Part shown: positions 1 through 12,690 of the stretch, in pieces
Layout of the letters: each line of letters begins with the position of its first letter
Numbering within the stretch: position 1 is the first letter of the stretch
DNA from: Ascarosepion bandense
Lineage: Eukaryota > Mollusca > Cephalopoda > Sepiida > Sepiidae
Reading direction: 5' to 3'
Assembly: GCA_037127315.1 (NCBI GenBank)
Contig: JBBBDQ010001186.1
Span: 1,440,501 to 1,504,500, forward strand
DNA: 64,000 nt
Notes under the pieces: generated by a model
Databases searched by the model: none
Told to the model about the DNA's origin: nothing
What the model saw: only the letters and a program-made list of their open reading frames with translations
Translations under genes and position numbers: made by a program

Positions 1-3000
1 GGACCAAATATAATCCATTTTTACTCACAGACATTTTCTAGTATGCGTTTATCAGAGCCATTGCAGAATCAAAAGGATAAGGAAAAATGTATTGTGAAAA
101 ATTAAATTTGAATTCTTTGACTTAGTAAGGAAATCATGTTGTGTTTATTTCTTTCTTGATATTTATTTCTCTTGGACCAAATATAATCCATTTTTACCCA
201 CAGACATTTTCTAGTCTGCGTTTATCAGAGCCATTGCAGAATCAAAAGGATAAGGAAAAATGTGTTATGAAAAATTAAATTTGAATTCTTTGATTATGTA
301 AGGAAATCAAGTTGTGTTTATTTCTTTCTTGATATTTATTACTCTTGGACCAAATATAATCCATTTTTACCCACAGACATTTTCTAGTATGAGTTTATCA
401 GAGCCATTGCAGAATCAAAAGGATAAGGAAAAATGTGTTATGAAAAATTAAATTTGAATTCTTTGACTTAGTAAGGAAATCATGTTGTGTTTATTTCTTT
501 CTTGATATTTATTACTCTTGGAGCAAATATAATCCATTTTTACCCACAGACATTTTCTAGTATGCATATATCAGAGCCATTGCAGAATCAAAAGGATAAG
601 GAAAAATGTGTTATGAAAAATTAAATTTGAATTCTTTGACTTAGTAAGGAAATCATGTTGTGTTTATTTCTTTCTTGATATTTATTACTCTTGGACCAAA
701 TATAATCCATTTTTACCCACAGACATTTTCTAGTATGAGTTTATCAGAGCCATTGCAGAATCAAAAGGATAAGGAAAAATGTGTTATGAAAAATTAAATT
801 TGAATTCTTTGACTTAGTAAGGAAATCATGTTGTGTTTATTTTTTTCTTGATATTTATTACTCTTGGACCAAATATAATCCATTTTTACCCACAGACATT
901 TTCTAGTATGCGTTTATCAGAGCCATTGCAGACTCAAATGGATAAGGAAAAATGTGTTGTGAAAAATTAAATTTGAATTCTTTGACTTAGTAAGGAAATC
1001 ATGTTGTGTTTATTTCTTTCTTGATATTTATTACTCTTGGACCAAATATAATCCATTTTTACCCACAGACATTTTCTAGTATGCGTTTATCAGAGCCATT
1101 GCAGAATCAAAAGGATAAGGAAAAATGTGTTGTGAAAAATTAAATTTGTATTCTTTGATTAGTAAGGAAATCATGTTGTGTTTATTTCTTTCTTGATATT
1201 TATTACTCTTGGACCAAATATAATCCATTTTTACCCACAGACATTTTCTAGTATGCGTTTATCAGAGCCATTGCAGAATCAAAAGGATAAGGAAAAATGT
1301 GTTGTGAAAAATTAAATTTGAATTCTTTGACTTAGTAAGGAAATCATGTTGTGTTTATTTCTTTCTTGATATTTATTACTCTTGGACCAAATATAATGCA
1401 TTTTTACCCACAGACATTTTCTAGTATGCGTTTATCAGAGCCATTGCAGAATCAAAAGGATAAGGAAAAATGTGTTGTGAAAAATTAAATTTGAATTCTT
1501 TGACTTAGTAAGGAAATCATGTTGTGTTTATTTCTTTCTTGATATTTATTACTCTTGGACCAAATATAATCCATTTTTACCCACAGACATTTTCTAGTAT
1601 GCGTTTATCAGAGCCATTGCAGAATCAAAAGGATAAGGAAAAATGTGTTATGAAAAATTAAATTTGAATTCTTTGACTTAGTAAGGAAATCATGTTGTGT
1701 TTATTTCTTTCTTGGTATTTATTACTCTTGCACCAAATATAATCCATTTTTACCCACAGACATTTTCTAGTATGCGCTTATCAGAGCCATTGCAGAATAA
1801 AAAGGATAAGGGAAAATGTGTTGTGAAAAATTAAATTTGAATTCTTTGACTTAGTAAGGAAATCATGTTGTGTTTATTTCTTTCTTGATATTTATTACTC
1901 TTGGACCAAATATAATCCATTTTTACCCACAGACATTTTCTAGTATGCGTTTATCAGAGCCATTGCAGAATCAAAAGGATAAGGAAAAATGTGTTATGAA
2001 AAATTAAATTTGAATTCTTTGACTTAGTAAGGAAATCATGTTGTGTTTATTTCTTTCTTGATATTTATTACTCTTGGACCAAATATAATCCATTTTTACC
2101 CACAGACATTTTCTAGTATGCGTTTATCAGAGCCATTGCAGAATCAAAAGGATAAGGAAAAATGTGTTATGAAAAATTAAATTTGAATTCTTTGAAATAG
2201 TAAGGAAATCATGTTGTGTTTATTTCTTTCTTGATATTTATTACTCTTGGACCAAATATAATCCATTTTTACCCATAGACATTTTCTAGTATGAGTTTAT
2301 CAGAGCCATTGCAGAATCAAAAGGATAAGGAAAAATGTGTTATGAAAAATTAAATTTGAATTCTTGATTTAGTAAGGAAATCATGTTGTGTTTATTTCTT
2401 TCTTGATATTTATTACTCTTGGACCAAATATAATCCATTTTTACCCACAGACATTTTCTAGTATGCGTTTATCAGGGCCATTGCAGAATCAAAAGGATAA
2501 GGAAAAATGTGTTGTGAAAAATTAAATTTGAATTCTTTGACTTAGTAAGGAAATCATGTTGTGTTTATTTCTTTCTTGATATTTATTACTCTTGGACCAA
2601 ATATAATCCATTTTTACCCACAGACATTTTCTAGTATGCGTTTATCAGAGCCATTGCAGAATCAAAAGGATAAGGAAAAATGTGTTATGAAAAATTAAAT
2701 TTGAATTCTTTGACTTAGTAAGGAAATCAAGTTGTGTTTATTTCTTTCTTGATATTTATTACTCTTGGACCAAATATAATCCATTTTTACCCACAGACAT
2801 TTTCTAGTATGAGTTTATCAGAGCCATTGCAGAATCAAAAGGATAAGGAAAAATGTGTTGTGAAAAATTAAATTTGGATTCTTTGATTAGTAAGGAAATC
2901 ATGTTGTGTTTATTTCTTTCTTGATATTTATTACTCTTGGAGCAAATATAATCCATTTTTACCCACAGACATTTTCTAGTATGCGTTTATCAGAGCCATT

Positions 3001-6000
3001 GCAGAATCAAAAGGATAAGGAAAAATGTGTTGTGAAAAATTAAATTTGAATTCTTTGACTTAGTAAGGAAATCATGTTGTGTTTATTTCTTTCTTGATAT
3101 TTATTACTCTTGCACCAAATATAATCCATTTTTACCCACAGACATTTTCTAGTATGCGCTTATCAGAGCCATTGCAGAATCAAAAGGATAAGGGAAAATG
3201 TGTTATGAAAAATTAAATTTGAATTCTTTGAAATAGTAAGGATATCATGTTGTGTTTATTTCTTTCTTGATATTTATTACTCTTGGACCAAATATAATCC
3301 ATTTTTACCCATAGACATTTTCTAGTATGCTTTTATCAGAGCCATTGCAGAATCAAAAGGATAAGGAAAAATGTGTTATGAAAAATTAAATTTGAATTCT
3401 TTGACTTAGTAAGGAAATCATGTTGTGTTTATTTCTTTCTTGATATTTATTACTCTTGGACCAAATATAATCCATTTTTACCCACAGACATTTTCTAGTA
3501 TGCGTTTATCAGAGCCATTGCAGAATCAAAAGGATAAGGAAAAATGTGTTATGAAAAATTAAATTTGAATTCTTTGACTTAGTAAGGAAATCAAGTTGTG
3601 TTTATTTCTTTCTTGATACTTATTACTCTTGGACCAAATATAATCCATTTTTACCCACAGACATTTTCTAGTATGAGTTTATCAGAGCCATTGCAGAATC
3701 AAAAGGATAAGGAAAAATGTGTTGTGAAAAATTAAATTTGAATTCTTTGATTAGTAAGGAAATCATGTTGTGTTTATTTCTTTCTTGATATTTATTACTC
3801 TTGGACCAAATATAATCCATTTTTACCCACAGACATTTTCTAGTATGCGTTTATCAGAGCCATTGCAGAATCAAAAGGATAAGGAAAAATGTGTTGTGAA
3901 AAATTAAATTTGAATTCTTTGACTTAGTAAGGAAATCATGTTGTGTTTATTTCTTTCTTGATATTTATTACTCTTGGACCAAATATAATCCATTTTTACC
4001 CACAGACATTTTCTAGTATGCGTTTATCAGAGCCATTGCAGAATCAAAAGGATAAGGAAAAATGTGTTGTGAAAAATTAAATTTGAATTCTTTGACTTAG
4101 TAAGGAAATCATGTTGTGTTTATTTCTTTCTTGATATTCATTACTCTTGGACCAAATATAATCCATTTTTACCCACAGACATTTTCTAGTATGCGTTTAT
4201 CAGAGCCATTGCAGAATCAAAAGGATAAGGAAAAATGTGTTATGAAAAATTAAATTTGAATTCTTTGACTTAGTAAGGAAATCAAGTTGTGTTTATTTCT
4301 TTCTTGATATTTATTACTCTTGGACCAAATATAATCCATTTTTACCCACAGACATTTTCTAGTATGAGTTTATCAGAGCCATTGCAGAATCAAAAGGATA
4401 AGGAAAAATGTGTTATGAAAAATTAAATTTGAATTCTTTGACTTAGTAAGGAAATCATGTTGTGTTTATTTCTTTCTTGATATTTATTACTCTTGGACCA
4501 AATATAATCCATTTTTACCCACAGACATTTTCTAGTATGCGTTTATCAGAGCCATTGCAGACTCAAATGGATAAGGAAAAATGTGTTGTGAAAAATTAAA
4601 TTTGAATTCTTTGACTTAGTAAGGAAATCATGTTGTGTTTATTTCTTTCTTGATATTTATTACTCTCGGACCAAATATAATCCATTTTTACTCACAGACA
4701 TTTTCTAGTATGCGTTTATCAGAGCCATTGCAGAATCAAAAGGATAAGGAAAAATGTGTTGTGAAAAATTAAATTTGAATTCTTTGACTTAGTAAGGAAA
4801 TCATGTTGTGTTTATTTCTTTCTTGATATTTATTACTCTTGGACCAAATATAATCCATTTTTACCCACAGACATTTTCTAGTATGCGCTTATCAGAGCCA
4901 TTGCAGAATCAAAAGGATAAGGAAAAATGTGTTGTGAAAAATTAAATTTGAATTCTTTGACTTAGTAAGGAAATCATGTTGTGTTTATTTCTTTCTTGAT
5001 ATTTATTACTCTTGGACCAAATATAATCCATTTTTACCCACAGACATTTTCTAGTATGCGTTTATCAGAGCCATTGCAGAATCAAAAGGATAAGAAAAAT
5101 GTGTTATGAAAAATTAAATTTGAATTCTTTGACTTAGTAAGGAAATCAAGTTGTGTTTATTTCTTTCTTGATATTTATTACTCTTGGACCAAATATAATC
5201 CATTTTTACCCACAGACATTTTCTAGTATGAGTTTATCAGAGCCATTGCAGAATCAAAAGGATAAGGAAAAATGTGTTATGAAAAATTAAATTTGAATTC
5301 TTTGACTTAGTAAGGAAATCATGTTGTGTTTATTTCTTTCTTGATATTTATTACTCTTGGAGCAAATATAATCCATTTTTACCCACAGACATTTTCTAGT
5401 ATGCGTTTATCAGAGCCATTGCAGACTCAAATGGATAAGGAAAAATGTGTTGTGAAAAATTAAATTTGAATTCTTTGACTTAGTAAGGAAATCATGTTGT
5501 GTTTATTTCTTTCTTGATATTTATTACTCTTGGACCAAATATAATCCATTTTTACTCAGAGACATTTTCTAGTATGCGTTTATCAGAGCCATTGCAGAAT
5601 CAAAAGGATAAGGAAAAATGTGTTGTGAAAAATTAAATTTGAATTCTTTGACTTAGTAAGGAAATCATGTTGTGTTTATTTCTTTCTTGATATTTATTTC
5701 TCTTGGACCAAATATAATCCATTTTTACCCACAGACATTTTCTAGTATGCGTTTATCAGAGCCATTGCAGAATCAAAAGGATAAGGAAAAATGTGTTATG
5801 AAAAATTAAATTTGAATTCTTTGACTTAGTAAGGAAATCAAGTTGTGTTTATTTCTTTCTTGATATTTATTACTCTTGGACCAAATATAATCCATTTTTA
5901 CCCATAGACATTTTCTAGTATGAGTTTATCAGAGCCATTGCAGAATCAAAAGGATAAGGAAAAATGTGTTGTGAAAAATTAAATTTGAATTCTTTGACTT

Positions 6001-9000
6001 AGTAAGGAAATCATGTTGTGTTTATTTCTTTCTTGATATTTATTACTCTTGGACCAAATATAATCCATTTTTACCCACAGACATTTTCTAGTATGCGTTT
6101 ATCAGAGCCATTGCAGAATCAAAAGGATAAGGAAAAATGTGTTGTGAAAAATTAAATTTGAATTCTTTGACTTAGTAAGGAAATCATGTTGTGTTTATTT
6201 CTTTCTTGATATTTATTACTCTTGGACCAAATATAATGCATTTTTACCCACAGACATTTTCTAGTATGCGTTTATCAGAGCCATTGCAGAATCAAAAGGA
6301 TAAGGAAAAATGTGTTGTGAAAAATTAAATTTGAATTCTTTGACTTAGTAAGGAAATCATGTTGTGTTTATTTCTTTCTTGATATTTATTACTCTTGGAC
6401 CAAATATAATCCATTTTTACCCACAGACATTTTCTAGTATGCGTTTATCAGAGCCATTGCAGAATCAAAAGGATAAGAAAAATGTGTTATGAAAAATTAA
6501 ATTTGAATTCTTTGACTTAGTAAGGAAATCAAGTTGTGTTTATTTCTTTCTTGATATTTATTACTCTTGGACCAAATATAATCCATTTTTACCCACAGAC
6601 ATTTTCTAGTATGAGTTTATCAGAGCCATTGCAGAATCAAAAGGATAAGGAAAAATGTGTTATGAAAAATTAAATTTGAATTCTTTGACTTAGTAAGGAA
6701 ATCATGTTGTGTTTATTTCTTTCTTGATATTTATTACTCTTGGAGCAAATATAATCCATTTTTACCCACAGACATTTTCTAGTATGCGTTTATCAGAGCC
6801 ATTGCAGACTCAAATGGATAAGGAAAAATGTGTTGTGAAAAATTAAATTTGAATTCTTTGACTTAGTAAGGAAATCAAGTTGTGTTTATTTCTTTCTTGA
6901 TATTTATTACTCTTGGACCAAATATAATCCATTTTTACCCACAGACATTTTCTAGTATGAGTTTATCAGAGCCATTGCAGAATCAAAAGGATAAGGAAAA
7001 ATGTGTTATGAAAAATTAAATTTGAATTCTTTGACTTAGTAAGGAAATCATGTTGTGTTTATTTCTTTCTTGATATTTATTACTCTTGGACCAAATATAA
7101 TCCATTTTTACCCACAGACATTTTCTACTATGCGTTTATCAGAGCCATTGCAGAATCAAAAGGATAAGGAAAAATGTCTTGTGAAAAATTAAATTTGAAT
7201 TCTTTGACTTAGTAAGGAAATCATGTTGTGTTTATTTCTTTCTTGATATTTATTACTCTTGGACCAAATATAATCCATTTTTACTCACAGACATTTTCTA
7301 GTATGCGTTTATCAGAGCCATTGCAGAATCAAAAGGATAAGGAAAAATGTATTGTGAAAAATTAAATTTGAATTCTTTGACTTAGTAAGGAAATCATGTT
7401 GTGTTTATTTCTTTCTTGATATTTATTTCTCTTGGACCAAATATAATCCATTTTTACCCACAGACATTTTCTAGTATGCGTTTATCAGAGCCATTGCAGA
7501 ATCAAAAGGATAAGGAAAAATGTGTTATGAAAAATTAAATTTGAATTCTTTGATTAGTAAGGAAATCAAGTTGTGTTTATTTCTTTCTTGATATTTATTA
7601 CTCTTGGAGCAAATATAATCCATTTTTACCCACAGACATTTTCTAGTATGCATATATCAGAGCCATTGCAGAATCAAAAGGATAAGGAAAAATGTGTTAT
7701 GAAAAATTAAATTTGAATTCTTTGACTTAGTAAGGAAATCATGTTGTGTTTATTTCTTTCTTGATATTTATTACTCTTGGAGCAAATATAATCCATTTTT
7801 ACCCACAGACATTTTCTAGTATGAGTTTATCAGAGCCATTGCAGAATCAAAAGGATAAGGAAAAATGTGTTATGAAAAATTAAATTTGAATTCTTTGACT
7901 TAGTAAGGAAATCATGTTGTGTTTATTTCTTTCTTGATATTTATTACTCTTGGACCAAATATAATCCATTTTTACCCACAGACATTTTCTACTATGCGTT
8001 TATCAGAGCCATTGCAGACACAAATGGATAAGGAAAAATGTGTTGTGAAAAATTAAATTTGAATTCTTTGACTTAGTAAGGAAATCATGTTGTGTTTATT
8101 TCTTTCTTGATATTTATTACTCTTGGACCAAATATAATCCATTTTTACCCACAGACATTTTCTAGTATGCGTTTATCAGAGCCATTGCAGAATCAAAAGG
8201 ATAAGGAAAAATGTGTTGTGAAAAATTAAATTTGTATTCTTTGATTAGTAAGGAAATCATGTTGTGTTTATTTCTTTCTTGATATTTATTACTCTTGGAC
8301 CAAATATAATCCATTTTTACCCACAGACATTTTCTAGTATGCGTTTATCAGAGCCATTGCAGAATCAAAAGGATAAGGAAAAATGTGTTGTGAAAAATTA
8401 AATTTGAATTCTTTGACTTAGTAAGGAAATCATGTTGTGTTTATTTCTTTCTTGATATTTATTACTCTTGGACCAAATATAATCCATTTTTACCCACAGA
8501 CATTTTCTAGTATGCGTTTATCAGAGCCATTGCAGAATCAAAAGGATAAGGAAAAATGTGTTGTGAAAAATTAAATTTGAATTCTTTGACTTAGTAAGGA
8601 AATCATGTTGTGTTTATTTCTTTCTTGATATTTATTACTCTTGGACCAAATATAATCCATTTTTACCCACAGACATTTTCTAGTATGCGTTTATCAGAGC
8701 CATTGCAGAATCAAAAGGATAAGGAAAAATGTGTTATGAAAAATTAAATTTGAATTCTTTGACTTAGTAAGGAAATCAAGTTGTGTTTATTTCTTTCTTG
8801 ATATTTATTACTCTTGGACCAAATATAATCCATTTTTACCCACAGACATTTTCTAGTATGAGTTTATCAGAGCCATTGCAGAATCAAAAGGATAAGGAAA
8901 AATGTGTTATGAAAAATTAAATTTGAATTCTTTGACTTAGTAAGGAAATCATGTTGTGTTTATTTCTTTCTTGATATTTATTACTCTTGGACCAAATATA

Positions 9001-10299
9001 ATCCATTTTTACCCACAGACATTTTCTAGTATGCGTTTATCAGAGCCATTGCAGACTCAAATGGATAAGGAAAAATGTGTTGTAAAAAATTAAATTTGAA
9101 TTCTTTGACTTAGTAAGGAAATCATGTTGTGTTTATTTCTTTCTTGATATTTATTACTCTTGGACCAAATATAATCCATTTTTACTCACAGACATTTTCT
9201 AGTATGCGTTTATCAGAGCCATTGCAGAATGAAAAGGATAAGGAAAAATGTGTTGTGAAAAATTAAATTTGAATTCTTTGACTTAGTAAGGAAATCATGT
9301 TGTGTTTATTTCTTTCTTGATATTTATTTCTCTTGGACCAAATATAATCCATTTTTACCCACAGACATTTTCTAGTATGCGTTTATCAGAGCCATTGCAG
9401 AATCAAAAGGATAAGGAAAAATGTGTTATGAAAAATTAAATTTGAATTCTTTGACTTAGTAAGGAAATCAAGTTGTGTTTATTTCTTTCTTGATATTTAT
9501 TACTCTTGGACCAAATATAATCCATTTTTACCCACAGACATTTTCTAGTATGAGTTTATCAGAGCCATTGCAGAATCAAAAGGATAAGGAAAAATGTGTT
9601 GTGAAAAATTAAATTTGAATTCTTTGACTTAGTAAGGAAATCATGTTGTGTTTATTTCTTTCTTGATATTTATTACTCTTGGAGCAAATATAATCCATTT
9701 TTACCCACAGACATTTTCTAGTATGCATATATCAGAGCCATTGCAGAATCAAAAGGATAAGGAAAAATGTGTTATGAAAAATTAAATTTGAATTCTTTGA
9801 CTTAGTAAGGAAATCAAGTTGTGTTTATTTCTTTCTTGATATTTATTACTCTTGGACCAAATATAATCCATTTTTACCCACAGACATTTTCTAGTATGAG
9901 TTTATCAGAGCCATTGCAGAATCAAAAGGATAAGGAAAAATGTGTTGTGAAAAATTAAATTTGAATTCTTTGACTTAGTAAGGAAATCATGTTGTGTTTA
10001 TTTCTTTCTTGATATTTATTACACTTGGAGCAAATATAATCCATTTTTACCCACAGACATTTTCTAGTATGCATATATCAGAGCCATTGCAGAATCAAAA
10101 GGATAAGGAAAAATGTGTTATGAAAAATTAAATTTGAATTCTTTGACTTAGTAAGGAAATCATGTTGTGTTTATTTCTTTCTTGATATTTATTACTCTTG
10201 GACCAAATATAATCCATTTTTACCCACAGACATTTTCTAGTCTGCATTTATCAGAGCCTTTGCAGAATCAAAAGGATAAGGAAAAATGTGTTGTGAAAA
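1..10299. repeat. 173-bp satellite array, about 59 full monomers plus a truncated one
   Basis: Monomers starting at GGACCAAATATAATCC recur at 1, 174, 347, 520, 693 and 866, giving a 173-bp period. The last start is near 10199, and similarity stops abruptly at about 10299. The left edge is outside the window. Monomers differ by a few diagnostic substitutions: GGACC or GGAGC at the start, TTACTC or TTACCC, GCG, GAG or CATA before TATC/TTATC, GTTATG or GTTGTG, AATCAAAAGG or ACTCAAATGG, and CATG or CAAG. Some carry a 1-2 bp deletion. Each monomer has one EcoRI site. The short open frame in each monomer is best explained by repetition rather than coding. Chromosomal role (centromeric, telomeric or interstitial) cannot be told from sequence. 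Confidence 0.97.
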
Positions 10300-11300
10300 A
10301 CTGCAGTCAAAGTTATTGTTATCTCTTTTCTTCTCATCTTTTTCAAGTAATTTCGACTTTGCATTCTTTTCAATGCATTCAAATCTGAACCAAAAAATTA
10401 AAAGATTTCCACTTTGCAAAATATTTCTTTAATTCTTGAAGTTTGCCTGTACCTCCAAGTAGGTAGATTGTATACTTATGCAGTTATAAAATGTAGATTT
10501 TGTTGTTGCTTTATAAAGAATGTATTTTTGTTCTTAAAGCTTATCTTCTATTTCTTGATGAACTGTTTCAGAAATATGAGTCTATGGGTCAATTTTCAAA
10601 GACTTTGTTTAAATGTATGCCTTCTTAATTGTGTCAACAGAGTATTTACTTTTTGTAGGGACACATAATTTTAATAAAAGATTCAGACAGAATTTTTAAA
10701 CAGAAAGACAAAAACATGATGAAAATCCATTGCAAGATAACAGGAAATAACTTGAAGCATTTCAAAGTATGGATTTGTAATAGAGACAGAATACACTTAT
10801 CTGTATTGATAAGTATAAACTGAAGAAATGTGGCAGACAGATAATGGAAAAGTTGATGAAAAATGAAAATAAAAAAGATCACTGATAAAATGATCATAGA
10901 GGAAATGAGAAATTCATTTATGATTTTATTTGGAAACACAAAAACAGTATTAAGAAAAAAGCAAACAATTATGAAGAAACATCATAAATTAAAATTCCAA
11001 TAATAATAAAAAAAACTAAGCTGGTGGAAAAAATAAAGAGTTCAGTTTAAAATTTATATCACCAGAAGAAGGCCAGAGTATACAACTGTCTAAAGATCTT
11101 GAATATGGCAACATAGTTGAGAACAAGAGCTCAAACAATATATAGAGGTGTAAATATATAATTGTTATTATTAATAAAGACAACAGACATTTTGTGTCAA
11201 GTGAATTTACTGATTGACTCTTCCAAATTACAAAATATCGTTCATGGACAAGCAGGAAATGTTTCTTATCTTTAATAATATTTGCCTTAAAAACATTTAC
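10300..11300. other. AT-rich unique-looking stretch without a gene
   Basis: The satellite ends and about 1 kb of AT-rich DNA follows. Short open frames occur on both strands but have low-complexity, aliphatic or lysine-rich composition and no recognisable domain. The right part (about 11290-11340) ends with a TGCCTAAATACACAC segment followed by (AT)n, the same kind of end seen near 21610, 22350 and 26000. An old transposon end is therefore possible there. Confidence 0.5.
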
Positions 11301-11340
11301 TGCCTAAATACACACACAATATATATATATATATATATAT

Positions 11341-11564
11341 AGGAAAAACCACTAAAGAGTTGTAAGTTTAAAAATGTATTTTTTGACAGTATTTATTTAT
11401 TTCTATTATTATATTTGATATTTAGACGTCATGCCTTTCATCAGAAACAAGTTGTTTCTGATGAAAGGCCGAGGACGGTCTGAAATATCAAATATAATAA
11501 TAGAAATAAATAAATACTGTCAAAAAATACATTTTTAAACTTACAACTCTTTAGTAGTTTTTCC
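11341..11564. repeat. Fold-back: 108-bp inverted repeat with a 5-nt spacer
   Basis: The left arm (11341-11448) starts AGGAAAAACCACTAAAGAG. The right arm (about 11454-11564) is its near-perfect complement, ending CTCTTTAGTAGTTTTTCCT. The arms include the shared block around TATTTATTTATTTCTATTA. Near the centre the sequence reads GTTTCTGATGAAAGGCC and, further on, GGTCTGAAATATC. That resembles the CTGATGA/GAAA layout of a hammerhead, but stems I and III are not convincing. The unit may be two oppositely oriented transposon ends joined together, or a fold-back element. Confidence 0.85.
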
Positions 11565-11602
11565 TATACATATTAAGACAGTATATGTGGATCATCACTA
11601 TG

Positions 11603-11650
<48 letters not shown>
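11603..11650. repeat. (AT)n microsatellite
   Basis: About 24 uninterrupted TA dinucleotides separate the fold-back from the 3' flank of the minus-strand Penelope-like element. Confidence 0.95.
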
Positions 11651-11652
<2 letters not shown>

Positions 11653-11689
11653 CTTTAAACAATATTGACGTCATTGTGCTAACCTGAGG

Positions 11690-11895
11690 AACCTTTCGGC
11701 CAACACTTTTCAAAGGTATTTGTTGGTGTTATTATGAATAATAAAGCAGTACAAGGAAAAACAACAAAAATTTTACTTACAAAATGGAGGAAAGAAGGAG
11801 CTCGTCTAAAAGTAAATTTTCATCCAATAATTAATATATAAGGTGGGGTGTAAATACACGGCTCCATAAGAGTGATAAAATAGAAAAATATAACA
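11690..11895 (-). other. Probable 3' flank of the Penelope-like element
   Basis: This lies directly downstream, in minus orientation, of the GIY-YIG reading frame. It contains GGCCGAAAGGTTCCTCAGG read on the minus strand, a short hairpin-plus-GAAA motif common in the untranslated tails of such elements. No open frame is present. Assignment rests on position and is inferred. Confidence 0.4.
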
Positions 11896-11896
11896 C

Positions 11897-12360
11897 TCAC
11901 AGACCCTCCAGTAGTTGTAAGGAGCAAATAAATCGCTCTTTCTGCCTGCACAGGTTTGGCTGATGAATCTTAAGGCAAACAGCTTCGAAAACTCGTAAAT
12001 GATAAGCTAAACAAGCACTGTGCAGGACAGAAAACCATGTGTCCTCATACTGAGAAGTACACTCCTGACAGTCGAGCAAATGCTGACCTATAGCTGACTC
12101 CAGAACCGCCTGAGTTGTTTTTATAGAACGTTGAGGGCTACCCGAACGGATATTTGCAGGAACGTTCTGCGAAACTCGCGTCTCCAACTTAAGATTGGTT
12201 CGTCCTATGTAAACCACATCACAGCGGCATTTGAATTGATAAACAATAGAATTTCTGTGAAAATAGAACAACCCATCTTTAGTAAAGGAAGAAAACGCAG
12301 TTCTAGTTTGAAAAACAGCACGTAGTTTCACTGAAAAGTACCCAGATGAAACAAACGCCG
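11897..12360 (-). pseudogene. Penelope-like element, C-terminal GIY-YIG endonuclease part
   Basis: The minus-strand frame contains VYQFKCRCDVVYIGRT followed by LETRVSQNVP. This matches the GIY-YIG nuclease core of Penelope-like elements: VY..kC.C...YiGrT, then an R and a histidine-like position. It is preceded by FSVKLRAVFQTRTAF and KDGLF, the linker usual between reverse transcriptase and nuclease in this class. The nuclease nicks target DNA for retrotransposition. The conserved QH is QN here, hinting at decay. The frame continues the reverse transcriptase remnant at 12690-13365 but is separated from it by a plus-strand LINE insertion at 12361-12690. Confidence 0.85.
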
Positions 12361-12690
12361 AAAGCTTCCTCTCTCGCACTTCCCGCCTGTGGAACTCACT
12401 CCCGTATTCTTGCTTTCCTGACGGCTACGACCTCCAGAAATTTAAAAGCAAAGTTAATACTCACCTACTAAACACTGGACTCTAGCTCTCTCCCCTCCCC
12501 TGTATAATCTTCACTTTCTCTCCGCCCATGTATCTGTCATTGCACCTGCTTTCTCAGCTTTCTATTGTTCCTTTCTAACTAGCTTGTACTCCTCACTCTT
12601 TTCTAATTAATCTTTCTACATTTATGTAACCCCCTGCACATCAGTGGCGTTTCTGCCTTGCTCGGGGTGAAATGATTAAAAAAAAAAAAA
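12361..12690 (+). mobile_element. 5'-truncated LINE 3' end inserted in the PLE
   Basis: It starts inside the C-terminal reverse transcriptase motif (FF.RTS.LWNSLP type; DNA TCTCGCACTTCCCGCCTGTG). It runs through a CT-rich 3' UTR and ends with CCTTGCTCGGGGTGAAATGA then TTAAA plus poly(A). The same segment occurs at 30030-30680 and 36640-37033. The insertion is on the plus strand and splits the minus-strand PLE between YLKLLWLG and the FSVKLRAVF segment, so the LINE landed after the PLE. Confidence 0.85.

Noticed and set aside
1..10299. CRISPR-like or coding tandem array
   Set aside because: Monomers are 173 bp and contiguous with no unique spacers; this is a eukaryotic satellite.
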